Part shown: in pieces, positions 1 through 8,470 of the stretch | How positions within the stretch are numbered: position 1 is the stretch's first letter | Layout of the letters: the number at the start of each line of letters is the position of its first letter | Assembly: GCA_018433765.1 (NCBI GenBank) | Contig: JAHDQO010000004.1 | Location: 124,001 to 188,000 of the forward strand | Direction of reading: 5' to 3' | Length of the DNA: 64,000 nucleotides | DNA from: Tissierellales bacterium | Lineage (GTDB): Bacteria > Bacillota > Clostridia > Tissierellales > Sedimentibacteraceae | Made by a program: the position numbers and the translations under genes | The notes under the pieces: generated by a model | The model's database searches: none | Told to the model about the DNA's origin: nothing | Seen by the model: only the letters and a program-made list of their open reading frames with translations

Positions 1-764
1 TTTTTACAAACAAAGGAAAAGTATATAGAATAAAAGCTTACCAAATTCCTGAGGCAAGAAGACAAGCAAAAGGAACAGCTTTAGTTAATTTGATGCAGCT
101 TGATCCTAAAGAGAAAGTAACAGCTGTAATACCTATTAAAGATTTTAATATTGAAGAAGAATTTTTATTATTAGTTACAAGAAAAGGTACTATCAAAAAA
201 ACTAAGTTAAGTATGTTTGATACATCAAGGAAAACAGGTTTAATAGCTATAAAACTTGCGGATGATGATGAACTTATAAGTGTTAAGAAAACAGATGGTA
301 CAAAAGATATTTTTATAGTAACTAAAAAGGGTAAAGCTATACGTTTTAACGAAAAAGATGTTAGAGATATGGGAAGAAATGCAGCAGGAGTAAGAGCTAT
401 AAGACTAGCAAATAAAGACAAACTAGTTTCAATGGATGTTTTGGATGAAGAAAAACAAATTCTTTCTATTACAGAGAAAGGATTTGGTAAAATGACTAGT
501 ACAGAAGAATATAGATGTCAAACTAGAGGTGGAAAAGGAGTAAAAACATATAAAATAAGTGAGAAAACAGGTGATATTATTGATTCAATAATTATAGAAA
601 AAGAAGATGAAGTAATGCTAATTAGTCAACAAGGTTCAATAATTAGAATGCAGGCATCTGATATATCATCTATGGGTAGAGATACACAAGGTGTTAAAGC
701 AATGAGACTTAATGATGGAGATGAAGTAGTTTCAGTTGCAAAAATTATTCAAGAAAATAATTAA
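1..764 (+). CDS. gyrA: DNA gyrase subunit A, C-terminal part (5' end outside window)
   Basis: The reading frame is open from base 3 to the TAA at 764, with no start in the window, so this is the 3' end of a longer gene. It encodes the GyrA C-terminal beta-pinwheel that wraps DNA and lets gyrase introduce negative supercoils. The blades show as repeated units, and the opening residues (TNKGKVYRIKAYQIPE) and the QTRGGKGVKTYK block are typical of GyrA. The catalytic tyrosine half lies upstream. The gene ends 14 bases before rsbV, so read-through into the sigma-factor operon is possible. It ends in an ordinary Asn-Asn without a long acidic tail. Identity is clear from these motifs. Confidence 0.95.
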   Translation, partial: FTNKGKVYRIKAYQIPEARRQAKGTALVNLMQLDPKEKVTAVIPIKDFNIEEEFLLLVTRKGTIKKTKLSMFDTSRKTGLIAIKLADDDELISVKKTDGTKDIFIVTKKGKAIRFNEKDVRDMGRNAAGVRAIRLANKDKLVSMDVLDEEKQILSITEKGFGKMTSTEEYRCQTRGGKGVKTYKISEKTGDIIDSIIIEKEDEVMLISQQGSIIRMQASDISSMGRDTQGVKAMRLNDGDEVVSVAKIIQENN

Positions 765-778
765 GAAGGGGGATTTTT

Positions 779-1096
779 ATGTCTCTTAATATTAATATCC
801 AAAAAATTGAAGAATTAGAATACTATGAAATTACTCCAATAGGAGAAATAGACATTTATACATCACCTGAATTTAAAAATGCTGTTTTGAAAATTATTGA
901 AGAAAATAAAGAGAACATAGTTATTAATGGAGAAAAACTAGATTATATGGATAGTACAGGTTTAGGTGTATTAATGAGTCTTTTAAAGAAAACAAAAGAG
1001 AAAAATATAGAAATAACATTAAAAAATTTAAAACCAAATATCTATAAACTTTTTGATATAACCGGATTAAATAATGTTTTTAATATTGAAAGGTGA
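779..1096 (+). CDS. rsbV: Anti-sigma factor antagonist, STAS domain (RsbV-like)
   Basis: This 105-residue protein is a single STAS domain. It has the signature DYMDSTGLGVL, and Ser59 is the expected phosphorylation site. In the partner-switching scheme, unphosphorylated antagonist binds the anti-sigma kinase and frees the sigma factor. The start follows AAGGGGG at a normal distance. The stop lies 4 bases before the better start of the next gene, so rsbV and rsbW are translationally close. An anti-sigma factor and a sigma-B/F/G-type factor follow. Assignment to the RsbV class rather than SpoIIAA rests on gene order next to gyrA, a layout I recall from Clostridioides difficile, and is an inference. 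Confidence 0.9.
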   Translation: MSLNINIQKIEELEYYEITPIGEIDIYTSPEFKNAVLKIIEENKENIVINGEKLDYMDSTGLGVLMSLLKKTKEKNIEITLKNLKPNIYKLFDITGLNNVFNIER

Positions 1097-1100
1097 GCAA

Positions 1101-1490
1101 ATGAAAGATAAAATAAAACTAGTTATTCCAAAAAAATCAGAATATGTGAGTGTTGTGAGACTAACAACTTCTTCTATATCAAATTTAAATGGATTTAATA
1201 TAGAAGATATAGAAGATTTGAAAGTTATATTATCAGAAATTTGTGTATTCTTTATAAATAGTATTGATTATGACGATAAATGTATTGAGATAGAATACTG
1301 TATATTTGAAGATAAACTTGAAACAACGGTTATTGATACAAATGTAGGAAAATTATCTCAAGACAATAAAGATAATAGTAAACTTAGTATGTTAATAATT
1401 GAAAGCCTTGCTGATAAATTTGAAATAGATTATTTAAATAAGAAAATTATGTTTACTAAATTTATAAATAAAAAATTACGCTCAAAATGA
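1101..1490 (+). CDS. rsbW: Anti-sigma factor, RsbW-like histidine-kinase-type ATPase, divergent
   Basis: The ATG at 1101 is preferred because AAAGGTGAGCAA precedes it; an in-frame ATG at 1074 overlaps rsbV. The product has 129 residues and the expected RsbW/SpoIIAB layout (EDIEDLKVILSEIC, then LSMLIIESLADKFEI). The nucleotide site looks worn. The N-box position that normally reads EACTN reads EICVF, so the metal-coordinating Asn is missing. The later glycine-rich GLGLFLI region reads LSMLIIE. It probably still binds the sigma factor encoded downstream, but kinase activity on RsbV is uncertain. Family assignment rests on context as well as sequence. Confidence 0.8.
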   Translation: MKDKIKLVIPKKSEYVSVVRLTTSSISNLNGFNIEDIEDLKVILSEICVFFINSIDYDDKCIEIEYCIFEDKLETTVIDTNVGKLSQDNKDNSKLSMLIIESLADKFEIDYLNKKIMFTKFINKKLRSK

Positions 1491-1542
1491 CAGGAAATAA
1501 TTTATAGGCATTAATTGAGTAAGCGAAAGGAATGTCTGTTAA

Positions 1543-2310
1543 ATGAGTGATGTAGTTAAAGACATTACAAAAATAAAAAATTATGAACTTTTTATAGATT
1601 ACCGTGAAACTAAAAGTAAAGAAACTAGAAATGAAATATTTAAGAAATATAAATATATAGCAGAGATTGTTTCAAAAAGGTTCATAAACAAAGGCATTGA
1701 ATATGATGATATATATCAAATAGCATGTATTGGACTATTATATGCTATTGATAGATATGATATCGAAAAAGGATTTGAATTTACAAGTTTTGCAACTCCT
1801 ACAATAATAGGTGAGATAAAAAAGTATTTTAGAGATAAAGGCTGGTCTATTAGGGTTCCAAGAAGAATTCAGGAAGCTTCAAAAAAAATAAATGATGCAA
1901 AAGATATACTGGTGCAGAAATTACAGAGAACTCCTAAAGTAAAGGATTTATCAGATTTCTTAGGGTATACTGAAGAAGACATATTAGAAGCAATGGAAGC
2001 AAGTAAATTATTTTCTCCTAAATCTTTAGATTTAAGTTTAGATATTTCAGATGAAGAGAAAGATGTAAAAATTATTGATTTAATTGGTACAGATGATAAA
2101 TATTTTTCAGAACTTGAGAATCAAGATTTTGTTAATAGTGTTTTATTAAAATTAAATAAATTAGAAAAGACAATAATAAATGAAAGATATTATAATAATA
2201 AGACACAAGCCCAAATAGCAAAACAAATAGGTATATCACAAATGACAGTTTCAAGAGTAGAAAAAAAAGCAATAGAAAAATTTAAACTTGAATTAAAAAG
2301 AATACTTTAA
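1543..2310 (+). CDS. sigB: RNA polymerase sigma factor, SigB/SigF/SigG family
   Basis: The 255-residue protein has sigma region 2 (YDDIYQIACIGLLYAIDRYD, then FTSFATPTIIGEIKKYFRD), region 3 (GWSIRVPRRIQEASKKI) and region 4 with a helix-turn-helix (TQAQIAKQIGISQMTVSRVE). It is expected to redirect RNA polymerase to a stress or envelope regulon once released from the RsbW-like partner. The likely ribosome site is the GAAAGGA run about 10 bases before the ATG. It ends the gyrA-adjacent rsbV-rsbW-sigB cluster. A sporulation role (SigF or SigG) is possible but less likely, since the partner genes are RsbV/RsbW-like and divergent. Confidence 0.88.
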   Translation: MSDVVKDITKIKNYELFIDYRETKSKETRNEIFKKYKYIAEIVSKRFINKGIEYDDIYQIACIGLLYAIDRYDIEKGFEFTSFATPTIIGEIKKYFRDKGWSIRVPRRIQEASKKINDAKDILVQKLQRTPKVKDLSDFLGYTEEDILEAMEASKLFSPKSLDLSLDISDEEKDVKIIDLIGTDDKYFSELENQDFVNSVLLKLNKLEKTIINERYYNNKTQAQIAKQIGISQMTVSRVEKKAIEKFKLELKRIL

Positions 2311-2362
2311 TTTATAGGTAATGAATTTGTTAATTTAATAAAAACTATAAAAAGGAGAAAGC

Positions 2363-2803
2363 ATGAATTTTATTAAAATGAATAAGAAGAAGAATATTGC
2401 TTTAATAGCACATGATAATAGAAAAGATGATCTTGTCAGATGGGTAAATAATAATAAAGATAAATTAAAAAATCATAATCTTTTTGGTACGGGCACTACT
2501 GCGAAAATTATAAGAGATAAAACAGGGCTTAATGTCAAGGGATTTAATAGTGGACCTCTTGGAGGAGATCAGCAGATAGGCGCTAGAATAGTTGAAGGAT
2601 ATATAGATTTTATGATTTTCTTTTGGGATCCTATGACGTCTCAACCTCATGATCCAGATGTTAAGGCTTTATTAAGAATAGGTGTTCTATATGATATACC
2701 TGTAGCTTCAAATCAAGCGACTGCTGATTTTATGTTTAGCTCAGAATTAATTGGAGAAGTATATAACAGAAGAGTTATTGATTACTCAAGAAGAATAGAT
2801 TAA
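2363..2803 (+). CDS. mgsA: Methylglyoxal synthase
   Basis: This cytoplasmic enzyme converts dihydroxyacetone phosphate to methylglyoxal and phosphate, a bypass that relieves phosphate limitation in lower glycolysis. The 146-residue length is typical. Family motifs include NIALIAHDNRKDDL near the N-terminus, the phosphate-binding GTGTT, the catalytic-Asp motif SGPLGGDQQIGA, and FFWDPMTSQPHDPDVKALLR. The first ATG has an AAAAAGGAGAAAG ribosome site. A second in-frame ATG five codons on would remove a short non-conserved extension. It is followed at 30 bases by niaR, with no obvious terminator between them. Confidence 0.96.
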   Translation: MNFIKMNKKKNIALIAHDNRKDDLVRWVNNNKDKLKNHNLFGTGTTAKIIRDKTGLNVKGFNSGPLGGDQQIGARIVEGYIDFMIFFWDPMTSQPHDPDVKALLRIGVLYDIPVASNQATADFMFSSELIGEVYNRRVIDYSRRID

Positions 2804-2833
2804 AAAAAGTTATTATTAGTTAGGGATGATATT

Positions 2834-3352
2834 TTGGAAACCAAGAAAAGAAGAAAAAAGCTTTATGAAATTTTAAAAGAAACTAATGATCCTATAAAGG
2901 GTAATGAATTAGCTAAAAAGTTTAAAATAAGCAGACAAGTAATAGTTCAAGACATTGCAGTGCTTAGGGCTCAAGGTTGTAATATTTTAGCAACACCTCA
3001 GGGTTATATAGTATTAAACAAATCTAATGGTAAAATTTTAGAAACAATAGTATGTAAGCATCAAGGTTATAACGAAATTAAAGATGAATTAAATGCAGTA
3101 GTTGAATGCGGCGGTGAAATAGTGGATGTTATAGTTGAACATCCTATTTACGGAGAAATTAAAGGAAATTTGATGATAAAGACAAAACTAGAAGTGGAAA
3201 AATTTATGAAAAAAGTTATTTCTTTAAAAGCCGAACCCCTTGCAAAATTGTGTGATGGTATACATATTCACACTATAAGTGCGGATGAAAAAGAGACAAT
3301 AGATAAGGTTAAAGATGAGCTGAGGAAAAAGGGATTTTTAATAGAAGATTGA
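2834..3352 (+). CDS. niaR: Niacin-responsive transcriptional repressor NiaR
   Basis: This 172-residue repressor has an N-terminal HTH_11 winged helix (residues about 6–60, ELAKKFKISRQVIVQDIAVL) and a C-terminal 3H domain. Conserved histidines are His76 (CKHQGY), His103 (VEHPIYGE) and the pair His144/His146 (GIHIHTIS), which match the metal and niacin site of the family. NiaR represses NAD biosynthesis or niacin uptake genes when niacin is plentiful. No such target gene lies in this window, so it probably acts elsewhere. Translation starts at a TTG behind a weak GGGATGAT site. Confidence 0.93.
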   Translation: METKKRRKKLYEILKETNDPIKGNELAKKFKISRQVIVQDIAVLRAQGCNILATPQGYIVLNKSNGKILETIVCKHQGYNEIKDELNAVVECGGEIVDVIVEHPIYGEIKGNLMIKTKLEVEKFMKKVISLKAEPLAKLCDGIHIHTISADEKETIDKVKDELRKKGFLIED

Positions 3353-3427
3353 TAAATATACTATAAATTTCGCTTACAAATATTAATAATTATAAATTCT
3401 ATAATTAAATTGTTTGAAAATGGGAAT

Positions 3428-3460
3428 AATAGGTAGTATAATAGTACTATCTATTTTTTT
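3428..3460 (+). terminator. Rho-independent terminator after niaR
   Basis: An 11-bp stem (AATAGGTAGTA with TACTATCTATT, one G·U pair) and a 6-base loop are followed by a run of T. It separates niaR from the UPF0182 gene. Confidence 0.85.
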
Positions 3461-3564
3461 AGCTAATAAGATAAGACAAAATAAAGCTAATTACATAGCA
3501 AAATATCGTATTAAACTATTTAATAAAATATGAAAAAAACTGCTCTATGAAAGGAGAAATGAAG

Positions 3565-6336
3565 ATGAGTAAGAAAAATCAATTTATTGGTTTAATAATT
3601 TTTATTCTTATAATATTTATATTTAGTTCTTTTAGTAGTATTATAGGATTTATAACTGACTATAAATGGTTTTCTGAGCTTGGATATACAGGAACTTTTT
3701 TAACTAAGTTAAAAACTCAATTTTTAATAGGTATACCACTTTTTATCGGTTTATTTATAGTATTTTATTTATATTTAAGATCATTAAAGAAAAAATATTA
3801 TAAAGATGCTAACATAGTAGAAAATAAAAACAATGATAAAAAAATTAATTTAGGAGTTAATATAGGAACATTATTAATTAGTTTTTATTTTACAGTAAAG
3901 ATTACTTCAAGACTTTGGTTTGAAATACTTAAGTTTGCTAATGCACAGAATTTCGATATTAGTGATCCTATATTTGGAAATGATATTTCATTCTATGTGT
4001 TTAAGCTTCCGCTTATATCTAGTATTTTATCGTATGTAATAAGTATATTGTTTATTTTGATAGTATTAACAATTATATTTAATATCTTTATGTATGTTTC
4101 TAGAAGACCAGCGTCTGGCGGCGATACTATTGATTTTGAAGAATTTAGAAGAAGAGGAACGATAGATTATTCAGAATTCTTAAATAAAAAATTAATTACT
4201 AATGTTATTAAGCAAATAGCTGTATTAGGTTTATTACTGCTGGTAATTATAGGAATAAATTTATATCTTAAGTCCTATGATCTTCTATATTCACAAAGAG
4301 GTAAGGTCTTTGGAGCTGGTTTTACTGATGTAAAAATTTCTTTAACAGTTTATAGAATAATGGGGATTGTAGGTTTAATATCTGCAATAACATTTTTCAT
4401 TGGTGCAAAGAAAAGAAACTTAAAATTTGCGCTTACTGTACCGGCCTTATTAATTGTTATATCAATAGCTGGAGGTATAGTGAGTGGTGTTGTTGAAAAG
4501 TTCATAGTTGAACCTGATCAAATTTCAAAAGAAACAAAATACATTGAATATAATATAGAATATACCCAAAAGGCATATGGTTTAGAAAATGTAAAAGAAG
4601 TAGATTTCCCTGCCGAAAATAATTTAACAAAGCAAGATTTAATAAACAATGAAAATGTAATAAAAAATATACGAATAAATGATTATAAACCTATTAATCA
4701 AGTATATAATCAACTTCAAGGAATTAGATCATATTATGTATTTAATGATGTAGATGTTGATAGATATTATATTAACGATGAATATACACAAGTATTTCTT
4801 TCAGCAAGAGAATTAGACCAAAATAAACTTGATAGTCAAGCACAAACTTGGATAAATCAATATCTGAAGTATACTCATGGTTATGGTTTAGCTCTATCAC
4901 CTGTTAATTCAGTTACATCTGAAGGACAGCCGCAACTTTTAATTAAAAATATTCCACCTACAACAGATACTAACTTAAATGTAACTCAACCGGAAATATA
5001 TTTTGGTGAAAAAACAAACGATTATATTATAGTTAATACAAATGAACAGGAATTTGATTATCCTTCAGGTTCTGATAATATTTATACTACATATGAAGGA
5101 AATGCAGGAATTAAGCTAACTGGATTTAATAAATTGTTATTTGCTATAAGAGAAGGAAGTTTAAAATTAATTATATCAAATAGAATAAATTCTGATAGTA
5201 GAATTGTTATAAATAGAAATATAGTTGATAGAGTAAATAAAATAGCACCTTTTATTTATTATGAAGGTAATCCTTACTTAGTGTTAAATGAGGAAAACGG
5301 AAAACTTTATTGGATTATAGAAGGATTTACAATGAGTGATAAATATCCTTATTCTCAGCCGCTAGAACGTACTACAATGAACTATATTAGAAATTCAGTT
5401 AAGGTAGTAATAGATGCATACAATGGAGATACAGACTATTATATTGCAGATGAGAAAGACCCTATTATTATGACATATAAAAAAATATTTCCAGATTTGT
5501 TTAAATCAATGGATCAAATGCCGCAATCTCTAAGAGAACATACAAGATATTCTAAATACTACTTTGATGTACAAAGTGAAATATATAGAGTATATCATAT
5601 GGATAATCCTACAGTATTTTTTACTAGAGAAGATAAGTGGGATATATCTAAAGAAAAATATATGCTTCAATTAGAACAACCAGTAGAATCAAACTTTGTA
5701 ATGTTTAAATTACCTGAAGAAGATAATGTTGAGTTTTTACTTACAGTGCCGTATTCGCCTAAGGAAAAAGATAATATGAATGCATTGTTTGTAGCTCGAA
5801 ATGATGGCGAAAATTATGGTGAGCTTGTATTATATAAATTCCCTAAAAATAAGAATATAAAGGGTACTAATCAAATAGAAAAGAAAATTGATAATGATAC
5901 AGAAATATCACCACAGCTCACATTGTGGAGTCAAAAAGGTTCAAATGTTTTAAGAGGTAATTTATTAGTTACACCAATTGAAGAATCACTATTATATATT
6001 GAACCTATCTATATTCAAGCAGATAATGAAAATAGTCTACCTGAAATGAAAATGGTTGTAGTAGCTTATGAAGATAACATTGTAATGGAAAGAACATTAG
6101 ATCTTGCTTTAAACAAAATTTTTGGTGATGGATATGGTGAAACTCCAGTTGAAGAACCTGATGTTGATATAGATATAGACATAGAAAATAAAACATTATC
6201 AGAATTAATAGACAGAGCAAATGATTTATTTAATAAGGCTAATGAGGCATCAAAAGAAGGAAACTGGGCAGAATATGGAGATTATTTAGATGATCTTAAA
6301 GATGTGTTAAATAAATTAGGTACAATAAGTGAATAA
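3565..6336 (+). CDS. UPF0182 family integral membrane protein
   Basis: A 923-residue protein of the UPF0182 (COG1615) family, whose function is unknown. About seven hydrophobic segments occupy roughly the first 320 residues, starting with a helix at residues 8–28. A large hydrophilic domain of some 550 residues, probably extracytoplasmic, follows. The C-terminus carries an acidic stretch (VEEPDVDIDIDIENK) and a helical tail typical of the family. The ATG at 3565 is chosen because AAAGGAG at 3550–3556 lies 8 bases before it; earlier in-frame ATGs overlap that site. The gene stands alone between two terminators. Confidence 0.88.
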   Translation: MSKKNQFIGLIIFILIIFIFSSFSSIIGFITDYKWFSELGYTGTFLTKLKTQFLIGIPLFIGLFIVFYLYLRSLKKKYYKDANIVENKNNDKKINLGVNIGTLLISFYFTVKITSRLWFEILKFANAQNFDISDPIFGNDISFYVFKLPLISSILSYVISILFILIVLTIIFNIFMYVSRRPASGGDTIDFEEFRRRGTIDYSEFLNKKLITNVIKQIAVLGLLLLVIIGINLYLKSYDLLYSQRGKVFGAGFTDVKISLTVYRIMGIVGLISAITFFIGAKKRNLKFALTVPALLIVISIAGGIVSGVVEKFIVEPDQISKETKYIEYNIEYTQKAYGLENVKEVDFPAENNLTKQDLINNENVIKNIRINDYKPINQVYNQLQGIRSYYVFNDVDVDRYYINDEYTQVFLSARELDQNKLDSQAQTWINQYLKYTHGYGLALSPVNSVTSEGQPQLLIKNIPPTTDTNLNVTQPEIYFGEKTNDYIIVNTNEQEFDYPSGSDNIYTTYEGNAGIKLTGFNKLLFAIREGSLKLIISNRINSDSRIVINRNIVDRVNKIAPFIYYEGNPYLVLNEENGKLYWIIEGFTMSDKYPYSQPLERTTMNYIRNSVKVVIDAYNGDTDYYIADEKDPIIMTYKKIFPDLFKSMDQMPQSLREHTRYSKYYFDVQSEIYRVYHMDNPTVFFTREDKWDISKEKYMLQLEQPVESNFVMFKLPEEDNVEFLLTVPYSPKEKDNMNALFVARNDGENYGELVLYKFPKNKNIKGTNQIEKKIDNDTEISPQLTLWSQKGSNVLRGNLLVTPIEESLLYIEPIYIQADNENSLPEMKMVVVAYEDNIVMERTLDLALNKIFGDGYGETPVEEPDVDIDIDIENKTLSELIDRANDLFNKANEASKEGNWAEYGDYLDDLKDVLNKLGTISE

Positions 6337-6346
6337 TTAAAAAATA

Positions 6347-6389
6347 AAAGTCTTGTGAAACATGATATTGTTTCACAAGACTTTTTTTA
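6347..6389 (+). terminator. Strong terminator between convergent genes
   Basis: A perfect 15-bp stem (AAAGTCTTGTGAAAC with GTTTCACAAGACTTT) with an 8-base loop ends in a T run. The A-rich 5' side lets it also serve the minus-strand gene that converges on it. Confidence 0.93.
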
Positions 6390-6403
6390 TTTTAAATAAA
6401 TAT

Positions 6404-7813
6404 TTAGTTTAGATTAGTTTTATTAATTATTTTATTAACTAAGTTGTAATTTAAATTACTTACTTTTATATTATTGCCAAAGTTGTTGCTAAAAATATTT
6501 GTATTCAAATTGCATAATCCTTTTAGTCTCTGAAAATATGAATATGATATTTCAAAAGATTGAGCTGCGTTAAGCTTAACAATAGATTGTACTTTATTAA
6601 AGCCATTTCTACTCATAAAAACTAAATCATTACTTATGCCTACAGCAGAATTTTTATACTGCATATAACCTAGAATAAGCGAAATAGGAATAAGTAAAAT
6701 GCTAAAATATCCATATTGAGAGAAATAAATAGAAACACTAATTATTAGTGAAACGAAAACTAATTTTTTGAATATAAATCTAAATAAAGCAGGTTTTTCA
6801 GATTTATATATATTTCCCCGGAAATTAAAAAAAGGCATAAGATTATTAATAATCTCCTTTTGTGAATTTAGATTTATTATAGGAAATAAAATAGCTTTTT
6901 CATCATCCTCATCTCCATATCCAATACTTTCTATTTCTATAGTTCTTAAATTAAAGAGTTGCATAGTTAAATTTTGCTTAATATGTAAGCCCTTTATCTT
7001 GTTAATTTGAAACGAATAATTTTTTTTATTAAATAGACCATAACTTATATTTAATTTATTTTTTTCAACAAATACTTTAAAATTATAGTATTTAATAAAA
7101 CTTTTTATAATAGCTAAAATGACGCTAATACTAAGAATAAATAACAATCCAAAAATTATTTTAATAAAACTAAAATTAGTTATATTTAATTTGCTAAATA
7201 AATCAATATCAAGAATGTTATTAATATAATCATCTACAAAATTATATAGAATAAATATTATACCAATACCATTTAAAATAGTGTTGGATGTTAGAGAATA
7301 AATAAGTAAATCTTTACTGTTCAATTTAAAAATATTATTATTCTTTTCTAATTCATCTGAATTAATTTCATTATTTAACAACAAATTTTTTAGTTCTTTT
7401 GCTCTATAGCTTTTTAATAGAAGCGAAAGTTCACTTTTACTAGTTTTAACTGTTCCAGTGTCTATTTTAATTTGGGACAAATTAAATATTTTTTGTATAA
7501 TATTTTGAGATATATCAACTGTGTTAACTTTTTCAAAAGGTATTTCTCTTTTTGTTATCGAAAAAACACCTTTTTTTAATACAATAGAGCTTTCTTTTAA
7601 ATAGAAAAAACAATTGTACCAACTAATAAAGCTAATAACTAAAATACTAACTAAACATATTAATATGATAATGAGTGATTCATATACATCAAATTTTTTA
7701 AATAAGTAGTTAAAACCTAATACAAAAAATATAATATTTTTAAATAATATATTAAACAATAGAGAAAATAATTGAAATATATGATTTCTTTCTATATTAT
7801 TCAACTTTACCAC
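6404..7813 (-). CDS. PH-domain membrane protein, YdbT-like
   Basis: A 469-residue membrane protein with repeated bacterial PH (bPH2, formerly DUF304) units, each following paired hydrophobic helices. PH-like strands show at KKGVFSITKREIPFEKVNTV, at SYGLFNKKNYSFQINKIKGL and near the C-terminus (SRNGFNKVQSIVKLNAAQSF). This is the architecture of Bacillus subtilis YdbT. Its start overlaps the end of the preceding YdbS-like gene by 17 bases, so the two are translationally coupled. In B. subtilis the YdbS/YdbT pair has been linked to defence against some antimicrobial peptides. That role is not shown by this sequence. Confidence 0.85.
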   Translation of the reverse strand: MVKLNNIERNHIFQLFSLLFNILFKNIIFFVLGFNYLFKKFDVYESLIIILICLVSILVISFISWYNCFFYLKESSIVLKKGVFSITKREIPFEKVNTVDISQNIIQKIFNLSQIKIDTGTVKTSKSELSLLLKSYRAKELKNLLLNNEINSDELEKNNNIFKLNSKDLLIYSLTSNTILNGIGIIFILYNFVDDYINNILDIDLFSKLNITNFSFIKIIFGLLFILSISVILAIIKSFIKYYNFKVFVEKNKLNISYGLFNKKNYSFQINKIKGLHIKQNLTMQLFNLRTIEIESIGYGDEDDEKAILFPIINLNSQKEIINNLMPFFNFRGNIYKSEKPALFRFIFKKLVFVSLIISVSIYFSQYGYFSILLIPISLILGYMQYKNSAVGISNDLVFMSRNGFNKVQSIVKLNAAQSFEISYSYFQRLKGLCNLNTNIFSNNFGNNIKVSNLNYNLVNKIINKTNLN

Positions 7814-8282
7814 TCTTTTCTATTTGATTTTTTAATGTTTCAGATATTATTTCTGCCTCTTTATTAGTTAAAGCTGGTATTTCATGTATAGAACCTGCTG
7901 TATTTAATCTTAGAGTAGCTAGTCCAAATTTTCTATATATAGGTCCTTGCACTATATCTAAATGCTGTACTCTTGATATTGGTATTATTATTCTTTTTCT
8001 AATAAAAATACCATTAATAAGTTCAATTTTGTCATTTGAAATAATATATTTCCATTCTTTATATTCAATAATTGGAAAAATAAATGTATTTATTAATAAA
8101 AATATTCCTATTAATATTGTTAATATGTTTAGTCCGTATTCTAAAATTGCTACATGAACAAAATTTGGAATTATTAACTTATATATTAACAATCCGTATA
8201 TAATAGAAAATATTAAAAGAAATATAATTCTTCCTATATACCAGGATTTAATAGCATTTTTATTAATTTTATTATATTCCAT
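7797..8282 (-). CDS. PH-domain membrane protein, YdbS-like
   Basis: The 161-residue protein has two N-terminal hydrophobic segments (about residues 15–35 and 48–70). A single bPH2 domain follows, with the conserved pieces IELINGIFIRKRIIIPISRV and QHLDIVQGPIYRKFGLA. It is the first gene of a two-gene operon with the YdbT-like protein. An AGGAGGGAA ribosome site lies just before the ATG. A clear promoter and a palindrome lie upstream. The YdbS-plus-YdbT pairing makes family assignment firm; function is not established. Confidence 0.86.
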   Translation of the reverse strand: MEYNKINKNAIKSWYIGRIIFLLIFSIIYGLLIYKLIIPNFVHVAILEYGLNILTILIGIFLLINTFIFPIIEYKEWKYIISNDKIELINGIFIRKRIIIPISRVQHLDIVQGPIYRKFGLATLRLNTAGSIHEIPALTNKEAEIISETLKNQIEKSGKVE

Positions 8283-8322
8283 AATTCCCTCCTAATTTTA
8301 TGAATTTATAAGCATAGATATA

Positions 8323-8350
8323 ATTATATATATATTGATATCTATGTCAA
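8323..8350 (-). promoter_or_regulatory. Sigma-A-type promoter for the PH-domain operon
   Basis: Read on the minus strand, TTGACA (8350–8345) and TATAAT (8328–8323) are separated by 16 bases and point into the YdbS-like gene. Confidence 0.65.
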
Positions 8351-8355
8351 CTAGA

Positions 8356-8380
8356 ATAAATTTACTTAAAGTAAATTTAT
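8356..8380. promoter_or_regulatory. 25-bp palindrome beside the PH-operon promoter
   Basis: A perfect 12-bp inverted repeat (ATAAATTTACTT, centre A, AAGTAAATTTAT) lies immediately upstream of the minus-strand -35 box and about 90 bases before the CAP-domain gene. It may be an operator for either divergent transcript. It lacks a T run, so it does not look like a terminator. Confidence 0.5.
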
Positions 8381-8470
8381 AACCTTAAATTGCTAATAAT
8401 ATAAATTTGTTATAAAACTTAATAAATGTCCCAATACTATTATTAAAAAATAATATGAGGTGAAGTTTTT

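Noticed and set aside
38-421. Open frame on the minus strand inside gyrA
   Set aside because: It lies wholly within a clear gyrA frame, has no ribosome site and encodes low-complexity hydrophobic sequence.
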